Source: Collybia mongolica (Eukaryota > Basidiomycota > Agaricomycetes > Agaricales > Clitocybaceae). Taken from it: a stretch of DNA of 64,000 nucleotides. Location: NCBI GenBank assembly GCA_013420905.1, contig JAAXNY010000008.1, forward strand, positions 2,046,001-2,110,000, given 5' to 3'. The notes beneath the pieces were generated by a model. It had not been told where the DNA came from and ran no database searches. It saw nothing but the letters and a program-made list of their open reading frames with translations. Positions 23,272 through 31,874 of the stretch are shown here, one piece after another (position 1 is the first letter of the stretch; each line of letters opens with the position of its first letter). The translations under genes and the position numbers were made by a program.

Positions 23272-24522
23272 TTAGAGGCGATGTAGCTTCTGATAGGATT
23301 GAAGGATCGTTCGAGCCCTTTTTAAGTGACTTTCAGGTTCCCATGTGTTGTGCGCGGATGAGTAATCTTTCCATTTCACGAGGTATTGGAAGCCTCGGCC
23401 TCGTTGTCGGTGATTAATAATCCCTTCCACTTCATATTCTTCTTCTTGATTTATAAGATCCGGTGGTGGTTCTAAGAAGTTTGGTCCGTGGGTATCGGTT
23501 TCCTTGTATGGTGTTAGGAGTGATGCATGAAACACGGGATGAATCTTCCATTGTGATGGAAGTTCTAGTCTGTATGTCACTGGTCCAAGGACTTCTCGGA
23601 TTTTGAAGGGTCCTTCTCTTTTTGGTGCTAGTTTCTTTGATGGGTAAGGAATTCGAAGATTTGTTCCTTCTAACCAAACGTATTCTCCTTGTTTGAATGG
23701 AGTGAAACCTCGTGTTGTCCTTTCTGCAACTTTTCTTCTCGCTAATTCGTGTGCGGCCATAGCTTCTTCTCGGGCTTTGTTAAGCTCAATCATTCGTTGT
23801 TCTACACTCGGAACATTTGTCTTCTGGAATGCTGATGGAATTGCTTGGGGTTCGTATCCCATCATTAGGAAGAATGGAGATTTCTTTGTAGTGGAATGAT
23901 TTTTTTGATTATGCGCGAATTCTGCGATTGAGTTAAGTTCTTTCCATATTGCCGGGTTGTTCTGACAGAACATGCGGAAGTAGATTTCGAGCTCTTGGTT
24001 TAATCTCTCTGTTTCTCCATCTGTCTGTGGATGATATGCCGTGCTCATTATGAGTTTGATTCCAAGGAGTTTTCCTAGTTCTTTGAAAACTTTTGCTGCG
24101 AATTGAGGGCCTCGATCCGATAGAAAAGTGTCGGGTAGTCCAAATCTTTTGTAAACATGTTCCAGATAAAGATTTGCCGTTCCTAAAGCATCAATCGTTT
24201 TGGTGCAAGGGATAGAAATTACCCCCTTCGTAAGGCCATGATCTACCACGACCATGAGGCTATCTTTCCCATCGTTTTCTGGCAGGTCTGTGATGAAATC
24301 GGCTGTGACAAATGAGAATGGTCTCGGTTCTCCGTTTGTTGCAATCGGTATTAACCCGGGTTTTGTTGGGTGTGTGTTGACTTTCATTTGTTGACATGTG
24401 GCGCAACTGTCAACATAATTTTTTATAAACACTCCCATACCTGGCCACCAGTATTCTCGACTGATCAATTCCTGTGTCTTGTATTGGCCTGAGTGTCCTC
24501 CTGGTTTTGTGTCATGATATCT
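23272..24522 (-). CDS. Ty3-C integrase with chromodomain (pol 3' part)
   Basis: Downstream portion of pol, in the same frame as the upstream part but separated from it by TGA at 24523-24525. The start of the zinc-binding H-H-C-C domain lies just after the stop (YHDTK, GGHSG, then CATCQQMK). The catalytic core has TADFITDLPE (Asp), FLSDRGPQF (Asp) and, 35 residues on, TDGETERLNQ (Glu), a complete DDE set. The C-terminus holds the GPF/Y-like module (GPFKIREVLGPVTYRL) and then a chromodomain (YEVEGIINHR, YLVKWKDYSSAHNTWEP). This makes it a chromovirus; chromodomains steer integration to heterochromatin marks. The first ATG in this stretch is internal (24468), so translation should come from pol readthrough, or this copy is defective. 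Confidence 0.9.
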   Translation of the reverse strand, partial: RYHDTKPGGHSGQYKTQELISREYWWPGMGVFIKNYVDSCATCQQMKVNTHPTKPGLIPIATNGEPRPFSFVTADFITDLPENDGKDSLMVVVDHGLTKGVISIPCTKTIDALGTANLYLEHVYKRFGLPDTFLSDRGPQFAAKVFKELGKLLGIKLIMSTAYHPQTDGETERLNQELEIYFRMFCQNNPAIWKELNSIAEFAHNQKNHSTTKKSPFFLMMGYEPQAIPSAFQKTNVPSVEQRMIELNKAREEAMAAHELARRKVAERTTRGFTPFKQGEYVWLEGTNLRIPYPSKKLAPKREGPFKIREVLGPVTYRLELPSQWKIHPVFHASLLTPYKETDTHGPNFLEPPPDLINQEEEYEVEGIINHRQRGRGFQYLVKWKDYSSAHNTWEPESHLKRARTILQSYQKLHRL

Positions 24523-26960
24523 TCACACTATTTCCTTCCGTAATTTTGCATCCGGTCCTACATAACATCTGTTCTTGAAAAACAGAAGTCCGTCTTCAAA
24601 TTTCCAATCTGATAAGTTTGATTTAATCGGTGGTGTCCCCGTTTCCTTTAATGCTTCGATTGATTTTGCGAACAAATCATCTTCTTCAACTGATTTCTTC
24701 AGGTCTTCTTGTAATCCTATATCAATCATTTTGATGAAAATGTCATCTGGCAATAAAATCCGATCTTCGTTATCTGTGTCTTCCGTATTGACGTAGTCTG
24801 ATCTTCTTGATAAGGCATCGGATTGTATCATCCGTGTTCCAGGTGTATGCACAAGTTTGAGATCGAATTGTGATAAGAAAAGGCTCCATCCTGCCTGTCG
24901 TCGGTTCAATTTTTGTGCCGTTCGGAAATACGTTAAGTTTTTGTGATCGGATAGAATTACTGTTGGGAATTGTGATCCTTCGAGGTAGTGTCTCCATGTC
25001 TTCAAAGCTCGTATGATGCCTAATAATTCTCTATCGTAGATCTCGTAATTTCGTTCGGTTTCTGTGAATGAATGTGAAATATATCCACATGGGTGCCATT
25101 CTCCATTATCGTTTTGTTGTCGTAATACCACGCCTGTAGCCCATTTCAAAGCATCTGATTCGATGTGAAATGGTTTCCTTTTGTCTGGCATCATAAGGAC
25201 GGGTGACTTCAAGAATTTCTGTTTCAGACCATCGAATGCTTCTTGACACTCTTGTGTCCATTTCCATTCGACGTCTTTTCTTGTCAAATTCGTTAATGGT
25301 CTGCTAAGTTCGGCGTAATGTCCAATGAATTTTCGATAGAAGTTTGCGAATCCAAGGAATGATCGGACTTGTTTTACTGTTGTTGGTGCTGGCCAATCTG
25401 CGATTCCTGCCAATTTAGTCGGTTCCATACCTATCTCGTTTTCTCTGATGACTAGTCCGAGATATTCGAGTTCCGTGGCTTTGAATACGCATTTGTCCAA
25501 GTTCAGATACAAATCGTTTTCCTTCAATTTGTCCAAGACTTTAAGGGTTTTTCTTCGCAAATCATCGATGTTGTCGGAGGAAATAAGGATGTTGTCCATA
25601 TAAATCAAAATCCATCCTTCGTCAATCTCGATTGCGTAGATATCATTCATCATATTTTGGAACGTTGCCGGCGAATTGCATAGACCGAAAAACATAACAA
25701 GGGGTTCGAATAATCCCCTGTTTGTTTTAAATGCCGCTTTCCATTCATCGCCTTCCTTGATCTGGACGTTATTATATCCCCATCGTAAATCCAACTTTGT
25801 GAAGTATTTTGCCCCTTTAAGTTTATCAAGAAGCTCCCCTACAAGTGGCAAAGGGTATGCGTTCTTTATAGTTCCTTCGTTTAGTCTTCTATAATCTTGG
25901 GTTGGCCGAAGTTTTGTCGAGTCTTTCTTCAATACGAAGAAGAAAGGTGATGCTTGTGGGGATTTCGACGGTCGAATGTATCCTTTTCGCATGTTTTCAT
26001 CAATAAATTCGTCCAGTTTTCCTTGTTCCGCCGGGCTGATGGGGTAAATCTTACAATCTTTTGGGATAAAATCAGGTTTAAGATCTATTGCATGGTCCCA
26101 TGATCGTCGTGTTGGCATCCTTTCCGAATTTGTTTTGTCAAATAATGACGCGTATTCTCGATAGAATTCTGGTAACGTCTTCTTTGGTTTCTGGTCTTCG
26201 ATTTCTGCCTTATGTTCTAATTCCTGTGATATTGATGTTTTTGCCTGTATCCAAATGGATTTTTCTTCATCATCTTCTGAGTCGATGTATGTCCTGAGTA
26301 GATTGATTTCAGGTTCATCATCTTCTTCGTTGATTTCTAGAAGAATCGGTTGCCAATCTTCAAGGGGTTGATTCCTTGGGATTTCTTCCGGGTATTCTTC
26401 CTGTATTTCTATTGCCGTTGCCTTGGGGTATTGCCGTGTTAATTTCATTTGTCGGATTTCCAGGTTTCTTCGGATTGCTTCCGAAAGAACTCCTTTCTTG
26501 ATGCTTGATCCGAAGTCGAGTGTTCCTTTCTCCCAATCAATTTTGGGGTTGTGCCGTTTTAACCATGGTAATCCTAAAATGATATTTTCTTTTCCTAGTC
26601 CGCTGACGAGTAGTCGGATTCGGATTTCTTTGTCTCCGATTTGGATTTTGGTCCATACACAATCAGTGATGTTTCCTGATTGGTTCTTTGTGCCATCCAC
26701 ATTTCTAACCGAGTATGATTTCCTTAATGGGGTTGTCTTTATCCCGTTTTCTTCGACAAATGCTTTGTCAATGAAAATTCCTCCAGCTCCACAATCGATT
26801 AATCCGATTGCTTGGGTTTCGACGTTTTTCTGTTCTTCAATCACCGTAATTGGAATAGATAACGATTGTCGATTCATTTCTCCTAGTATTACAGGTGATA
26901 GTGTTACTGAAAAGATTTCGGCAGGTACTGACGTCGATTCAGTCCGCCGCTTTAAAAACC
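24523..26960 (-). CDS. Ty3-C pol: protease, reverse transcriptase, RNase H
   Basis: The frame is entered by -1 frameshift at 26955-26961 (its first ATG is at 26877). The aspartic protease has GLIDCGAGGIFID, with ILGLPWLKRHNPKIDW downstream. The RT has KLRPTQDYRRLN, FTKLDLRWGYNNVQI (first catalytic Asp present), FGLCNSPATFQ and ILIYMDNILIS: the second Asp of the YxDD box is Asn (codon at 25591-25593). GACGAC to GACAAC is a CpG to CpA change and would abolish polymerase activity in this copy. RNase H shows ESDALKWATG, YDRELLGII, SDHKNLTYF and SDALSR, all four acidic residues. The frame ends at an in-frame TGA (24523-24525), before the integrase zinc domain. Confidence 0.92.
25591..25593 (-). 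other. YMDN: catalytic Asp to Asn in RT
   Basis: The RT active-site box reads Y-M-D-N. In this family the fourth residue is an essential metal-binding Asp. The codon here is AAC, preceded by GAC. A G-to-A change at the CpG of GACGAC explains it. Confidence 0.85.
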
Positions 26961-26961
26961 C
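26919..26961 (-). promoter_or_regulatory. -1 frameshift signal: slippery heptamer and hairpin
   Basis: At the end of gag the zero frame reads GAG GGT TTT TAA. The heptamer GGGTTTT (26961-26955) fits the X XXY YYZ rule, and the stop codon directly follows. Slipping back one base enters pol (GGG TTT TTA AAG). After a 5-base spacer (TAAAG) a hairpin follows: CGGCGG-ACTGA, loop ATCGACG, TCAGT-A-CC-T-GCCG (26949-26919), 11 base pairs with two single-base bulges on the 3' side. Slippery site, spacer and stem all match known programmed -1 frameshift elements. Confidence 0.75.
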
Positions 26962-28109
26962 TCATCTTCCATATTCTTTAGGGCTACTTCTTTCTCTTCT
27001 TCGTCTAGCTCTGCCATAAGTGCTCGGATTTTCATATAGGCGTCTTTGCCTTTCATCGGTATCTTCTGTTCTTCCTTCCTTTGTGTTTGAGGAATCGATC
27101 CTCCTGTTTTATGGTCTGATGCTCGATGTCCAAATTTATGACATTCGAAGCATAGTCCTCGTTTCATATGCTCATCCCTTTCTTGGATGGTTAATCGATC
27201 GATGTCCATCGCGTTTGGATCTCGACTGTTATTCGGAACGTATTTGGGATTATTATTTCATTGGAAATTATATTTCTTTCCGTTGTTTCCTCCCGTCGTC
27301 TTTCCGGTGTTTCCTTTGATGCGTGCTACAATCGATTTTGCACGTCTGTACTGAGTGTCGAATATGGACGCCTTTTCATACCAACCCTTGATGGTGGTCG
27401 GTGGGTTGTCCATTGTTAAGATTTTCTGCATCAAAGAAGGAGGTATCCCTTCCATGAAGTATTCAACAAGTGCTTCGCTTTCTGTAATCTTGCTTTCTGA
27501 TGCGGCTGATTTGAATTCCGCAATATAATCATCTGCCGTCATGTTTCCTGTCATGCGCAGTGTTTTTAAGGTCTGTCTGGCGTCTCCTGCCTCGTCTGGA
27601 GTAGAGAACGCTTCTTCAACTGTTGTCATAAATGTTGTGAAAGTTCCTGGATGATCGCTGTTTTCTCCATACCAGGACTTTTTCCATGGTCCTGCTGTTC
27701 CTCCCTTCATGTACGAAAGTACGTAGAGGATCTTCTTCCAATCTGTATCGTAAATTCTATCGTTTGCCTGCAAATACATTTTGCAATCAAGGACGAAGTC
27801 CTTTGTCATTCTTCGATTTCCATCGAAAATGTTTGGTGAGCTAAGTTTAATTTCGGTGGGTCTTCGCTCGTCTGCCATTTCTACGTCTGAGTCTGGCGGT
27901 ATCGGGGAATTTGGTGGTTCGGGTTTCGGTTTCTCTGGTTCCTTTCCTTTGGAACTTTCTGCTTTTGGTTGTCTCGGCGTGATGGGCGTTTCTGCTTGTG
28001 TGACTATTACAAGTCTTGGTTGTTCTTCCGCGTCTTGGAAGTCTTCGCTACTGATTGCGCTTTGTCTGCTGCTGCTTCTGCTACTTTCACTGCTGCTCGC
28101 AGGTTTCAA
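26952..28109 (-). CDS. Ty3-C gag, with one in-frame TGA
   Basis: Capsid/nucleocapsid gene. The 283 codons from ATG 28109 hold a Ser-rich start, a Pro-rich acidic linker and the Retrotrans_gag domain (RMTKDFVLDCKMYL, KILYVLSYMKGG, TADDYIAEFKSAA, LVEYFMEGIP). An in-frame TGA at 27258-27260 interrupts it (NFQ-stop-NNNPKY). The frame then continues through a zinc knuckle C-x2-C-x4-H-x4-H (CFECHKFGHRASDH), whose last ligand is His rather than Cys, to the TAA at the frameshift site. The His needs two base changes from a Cys codon, so it may be native. TGA could be a CGA (Arg) decayed at CpG, or TGG (Trp); I cannot tell. The 5' leader from the predicted transcript start is about 290 bases. Confidence 0.85.
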
Positions 28110-28162
28110 TCCATATCGTGGTGCCGTTGCGTCTGAACCTTTATAGGTTGACGGTTCTGATC

Positions 28163-28172
28163 AGCTTGACCT
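28163..28172 (-). promoter_or_regulatory. Ty3-C primer-binding site, self-primer type
   Basis: Two bases inside the 5' LTR the minus strand reads AGGTCAAGCT, exactly complementary to AGCTTGACCT inside the LTR (28402-28393 and 21936-21927). It does not begin TGG, so it is not an ordinary tRNA primer site. Tf1/sushi-group elements prime with the folded-back 5' end of their own RNA, which this arrangement matches. Confidence 0.75.
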
Positions 28173-28174
28173 TT

Positions 28175-28638
28175 TGTTATGGCTGTTTAGGCCTTATCCT
28201 CTAGATCAATATGCTGAGTCGTTCGTTCGTCCTTAGACCGTTGACTTCTGTAAGTCCAACGTCTATTGACTCCCTCAATAGGGCTAAAGTCAGGTTATCG
28301 AGTTTATCTGATCAGAGATGCACTACCCCCTTCGTAAGGCGGATAGGATCGAGTTCGCGTCAAGAGAATAGATGAATAAGGTGGATTCAGCTAGGTCAAG
28401 CTAAAGAGCTAACTAACTAAAGTATCCCTATATATACGTAGTAGTTCGATAAGCGTTGTTTACGCTATTTGTTATAGATAAGAGTTAGTAAGCTATCTGA
28501 GAAGATGAGTAAGGAAGCTTAGTAACTATGGGAAAGAGAATGCATATGGGGATGTCAAAGATAAGGTCAATAAGCGTCTGATAGTAAAAGAAAAGGGAAA
28601 AGAAGTGATATGCCGGACAAGTAGAGGAATTTGTAACA
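28175..28638 (-). repeat. 5' LTR of Ty3-C
   Basis: 464-base LTR with TATA box at 28429-28436 (TATATATA on the minus strand) and the candidate transcript start AGCTTGACCT at 28402, 27-34 bases downstream. The differing base from the 3' LTR is at 28179 (T on plus here, C in the other copy, in a CG context). Confidence 0.95.
28393..28436 (-). promoter_or_regulatory. Ty3-C LTR core promoter
   Basis: TATATATA at 28436-28429 (minus strand) lies 27-34 bases upstream of AGCTTGACCT (28402-28393). The spacing is what RNA polymerase II needs, and the predicted first RNA bases are exactly those that pair with the primer-binding site. Two independent clues therefore point to the same start. Confidence 0.65.
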
Positions 28639-28643
28639 TTAAG
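28639..28643. repeat. Target-site duplication, right, of Ty3-C
   Basis: TTAAG directly follows the right LTR and equals 21704-21708 on the other side. Confidence 0.93.
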
Positions 28644-31104
28644 TGTGTGCAGGAGGTGACATATTTGTTGATATTGGGATAAGGGAATCTTTGACTTTTA
28701 ATATGGCAGAGAAGGTCACCACAATAATGTTCCATTGGGAATGCCCAATATGCCCAGACTGGTCCCATTGCCCTGATAGTTGGTGCAATGTGTAGAAGAG
28801 CATGGATAGTCAGGGGGCATGTAGACACATGAACTGGATCATGGTTATAGTATAATCTGTAAAATTATTAGATAGTGTTCAATACTTTGACTATTACAAA
28901 TACTTACTCTTCATACTTCTCAACCCAGCTGTTGAAACCCATTTCAAGTTCATCAACTTGATCTTGAGTGATTTTAAATTGAAGACAAAGGTTCAATAGC
29001 CTAACCAATTTAATGAAGTGTTTATAGTATTGCTGTGCCTTTTCAGATGCAATATTTGGAACTCTTGACCCAAATGCTGCAGGAATTGTATCTCCAGCAT
29101 TTTCTGTGGCCTTACCATAGCTTCCCATACTGTTGGTGCCAACACATAGCCTGTATTATCATGGCAAAGGTCCTTGAATTTTCCAGTCCACAGACAAACC
29201 AAATTTGGGATGAGATTGGACCAGATAAGGTGCATGAAGTTGTAAGGAAATGAGACTGGGAAAGATAGGGAGCTTAAAGCACTGAATAATGGAACACCTT
29301 TGATACCATATTCGGTAGCAAGATGTTCAGATTCTGCATTGCTTGGAGCATATTGAATTTCCTTGGCTTGTTGCATGAATGTTGCATGATTTTGTAGTGG
29401 AAGTTCAGATGCATTGTATTGTTCCTGATGTCCTGGAAAGCCAGCATATTGCAATGGAACATAATGTGTTGTAATTTGTGAAAAAGGAACACGAATTCCT
29501 TTAATTGTACACATCTGACATGGGCAAATTGCATTATGACCTTTCATGCACATGAGCATCGAAATTGCAGGTATGTCACCAAAAATGACAATAAGGTGAG
29601 CACGGAGGAGGAAGGTTTCTTTGCTGATTCCATCAAAGGCTGAAACCCCAATCTTGAGCTGCAGAAGCTCCTGAATTACAGGCCAAAAAAAAGAATCTGC
29701 ATTATCAGGCTTTTTGGGCCCTGGAATAGTCCCTAGATGAATTATGTTGTCCTTGAGAAAACATTCCTCAGGAGGGAGGTTATAATTAAACATGACTATT
29801 GGCCATGCTGTCTTTGTGTGGTGCTTAAATGGACCGAAGCCATCAGTAGATAATCCAAGTGCAATATCATGAGGATCAGAGAAAAACCACTCTGGCAGCT
29901 CTTTGTCACCAATTTTGATGTACTGTAAGTCTCCTGAAGTGATAGGTAGTGTGTGCCATCAAAGATATCCATTATCTTCCTTGGGTTGTGTCTGTGTTTT
30001 GAACGATATTGCATTTTTTGAGCATAAGGATTATTGGCAGCCATGGCATGGAGGCAGGGAATAATAGGCAGATACTCTAGATATGAGTGGGGTGTTTTCC
30101 CATCAGCCTTATAGTGGTCAGAAGAGCATTTTGGACATTGGGTGAGAGTTTTGTAGGGACCAGTGTAACAAATGCAGGAGGAACAACAGCAGTCATAGTG
30201 CACAGGCTGAAAACCAGAGAGAAACTGGATACATTTCTGTATTGTTTTCAGTGATTCCATGGAGGTTATGTAACATATTTTTTGAAAGGCCCTATCCATT
30301 AGACCTTCATCAATTTTCAAGGCAAAAAAGCGGACAAGCTCCATATCACTCTCTCCCAACATCTGGTCTATGATACAATGAATAAAAAGGGTATATGTAT
30401 ATCAAAGCATTGAGTGATAACATGCCTATTTGTGATGATTCCTTTAGAAATCCCTTTCCAAGAATATCCCATACTGAGACCCCTTCCTGGCCAGCCTCTG
30501 CAATTGGCATTTCTAAGCCATCACTGTCTTCCTCAGAAGCTTTGTCGAGGCTATCATAACCCCTGTCCTCTGAATTTTCATCATCTCTGTCCTCATTGTC
30601 CTCATCAGCAGTAAAGTGGTGGTTTACATCACCCCCTCACTGTTGCTGACTGAACTGGTTGATGTGTTCTGCAATGCAGTGGGAACAGCATGGGTTGGAC
30701 AAGCTGTATTCATCCCCCTGGTCCTCAAGTGGTGGCAAAGGAAGTAATATAGGTGGTTCAGGGGAATGATTGTGAATACCTGAAGGTCCTACCCCACTCG
30801 TTTAATAATCTACAAGGTTGTTTCAAGGATATTTGCCTGCCGTTGAACTAGGTGCTTTCTTTTTCTGTGCCCATTGGGGGGGTGCAGGGTATTGGGTAGC
30901 TCCTTTCTTGGGGGGGACAAGAGACGGAATCTTTGGCTTAGGCTGAAATAATTCATTATTGAAGCTCTGGATGAGGGATTGATTTTGCACTGCAATTGTC
31001 GACATAAGTAATGATTTCCCTTTCCCTTTTAAGTGGCAATTCTCAGTCCTACTGGTGACCATTTTGTGGCAGCCACATGCATAGAGTGTTGTTTTATTAC
31101 TCAT
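28644..31104 (-). pseudogene. Plavaka-type transposase, N-terminal and core part
   Basis: Minus-strand pieces of one transposase. At 31104-30823 lies a Cys/His-containing N-terminus (YACGCHKMVTSRTENCH), and at 30362-29960 a cysteine-rich region (CCCSSCICYTGPY, CPKCSSDHY) then KIMDIFDGTHYLSLQ. At 29950-28993 is the core: DGFGPFKHHTKTAWP, MFNYNLPPEECFLKDN, GTIPGPKKPDNADSF, FGDIPAISMLMCMKGHNAICPCQMC and LPYNFMHLIWSN-like sequence. Then come DTIPAAFGSRVPNI (29090) and CPLTIHALLHIA...MGPVWAYWAFPMEHYCG (28820-28740). This is the order of the CACTA-like Plavaka transposases of basidiomycetes. A one-base frame break lies near 29940 and another near 29120. Ty3-C then interrupts the C-terminus. Confidence 0.8.
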
Positions 31105-31440
31105 ATTGTACTTTTCCCTAAGAGTTCATAGACATAAATTAAGACTGATAAAAATAACCATGTACACACTTGACAGCACAAAAATGTATGTCCCTCACAA
31201 TCCTGACACTACTGTGGAGCCTACACATGCACTGTGTTGGTAGAATATCCCCCCACACAGTCCCCAAACCTCAAAAAATGTGGAGCATTGTATGATGGGC
31301 CTGTGGCAATGATCCTATGTTTCCTATATTTTTAATATATTAGCTTGATCTTGACTCAAAATATATTATCACACATTATATTCTCCATGGTTTGTATGTA
31401 GTATTACATTTTTATATAACTATACTATTATACTATAATG
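31105..31440. other. Spacer, no gene seen
   Basis: AT-rich sequence upstream of the Plavaka transposase start and next to the foldback element. It probably contains the transposase promoter and the transposon end; I could not identify a terminal inverted repeat matching the side near 20210. Confidence 0.4.
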
Positions 31441-31841
31441 ATATTTACTTACTGGAGGTTTTAGATAGGGATGGTGGGAGGAAGGGTGGGAGGAAGGGCA
31501 GCAGGGCAGGAGGAAACGATGGTGGTGGTAATGGAACAAGAGAGAAAGCGTGCAAAAGTGGGTGGCCAGCACATGATACGGCTCAGAAAGTTCAGCCATT
31601 GGGCATCTTGGTCATCAACCATGGCTGAGATGCCAAAGGGCCCAGACTTCTGCACATGAAGGCTACATGTGAAGCAGCATATGACTGAGATGTCCAAACT
31701 GACCGAGATGCCTGATGGCTGAACTTTCCAAGCTGTATCATGTGCTGGCCACCTGCTTTCACACACTTTCTCTCTTGTCTTGTTACCACCACCATTGCCC
31801 ATCGGCCCCTGCCCTCCCTCCTTGTTGTAAGTATATGATAT
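31441..31841. mobile_element. Foldback (MITE-like) element
   Basis: Two long arms in inverted orientation: 31444-31630 and 31680-31834. Each arm contains a purine-rich outer part, GTGGTAA..., AAGAGAGAAAG, GGTGGCCAGCACATGATAC, AAAGTTCAGCCAT and GGCATCT. The spacer is about 50 bases. The outer ends are similar (TTACTTAC and its complement near 31444 and 31827). There is no coding capacity. Such a structure suggests a non-autonomous DNA transposon; the target duplication is not clear. Confidence 0.75.
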
Positions 31842-31874
31842 TACTAGACTATTAGGTAGTATATAGTCTTTGTA

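Larger units (their letters stand above)
21709..28638 (-). mobile_element. Ty3-C: near-intact chromovirus with third ORF
   Basis: Complete Ty3/gypsy LTR retrotransposon of 6,930 bases on the minus strand. It contains a 5' LTR (28175-28638), primer site, gag, -1 frameshift signal, pol (protease, RT, RNase H), integrase with chromodomain, an extra ORF, polypurine tract and 3' LTR (21709-22172). It sits inside the C-terminal part of a Plavaka transposase gene with target duplication TTAAG. The LTRs are 464 bases each and I find one difference (TTACGG versus TTATGG near the outer end), so insertion is recent. Defects that I see are in-frame TGA codons at 27258-27260 and 24523-24525 and a YMDN instead of YMDD in RT. 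All can be explained by CpG transitions. Confidence 0.95.

Noticed and set aside
23272..24468. Integrase as a separate gene starting at the internal ATG 24468
   Set aside because: The sequence before the ATG up to the TGA is in frame and encodes conserved zinc-domain residues, so the break is an in-frame stop rather than a gene boundary.
26423..27019. 198-codon plus-strand frame antisense to Ty3-C protease
   Set aside because: Hydrophobic shadow frame caused by the codon composition of pol; no start context or known match.
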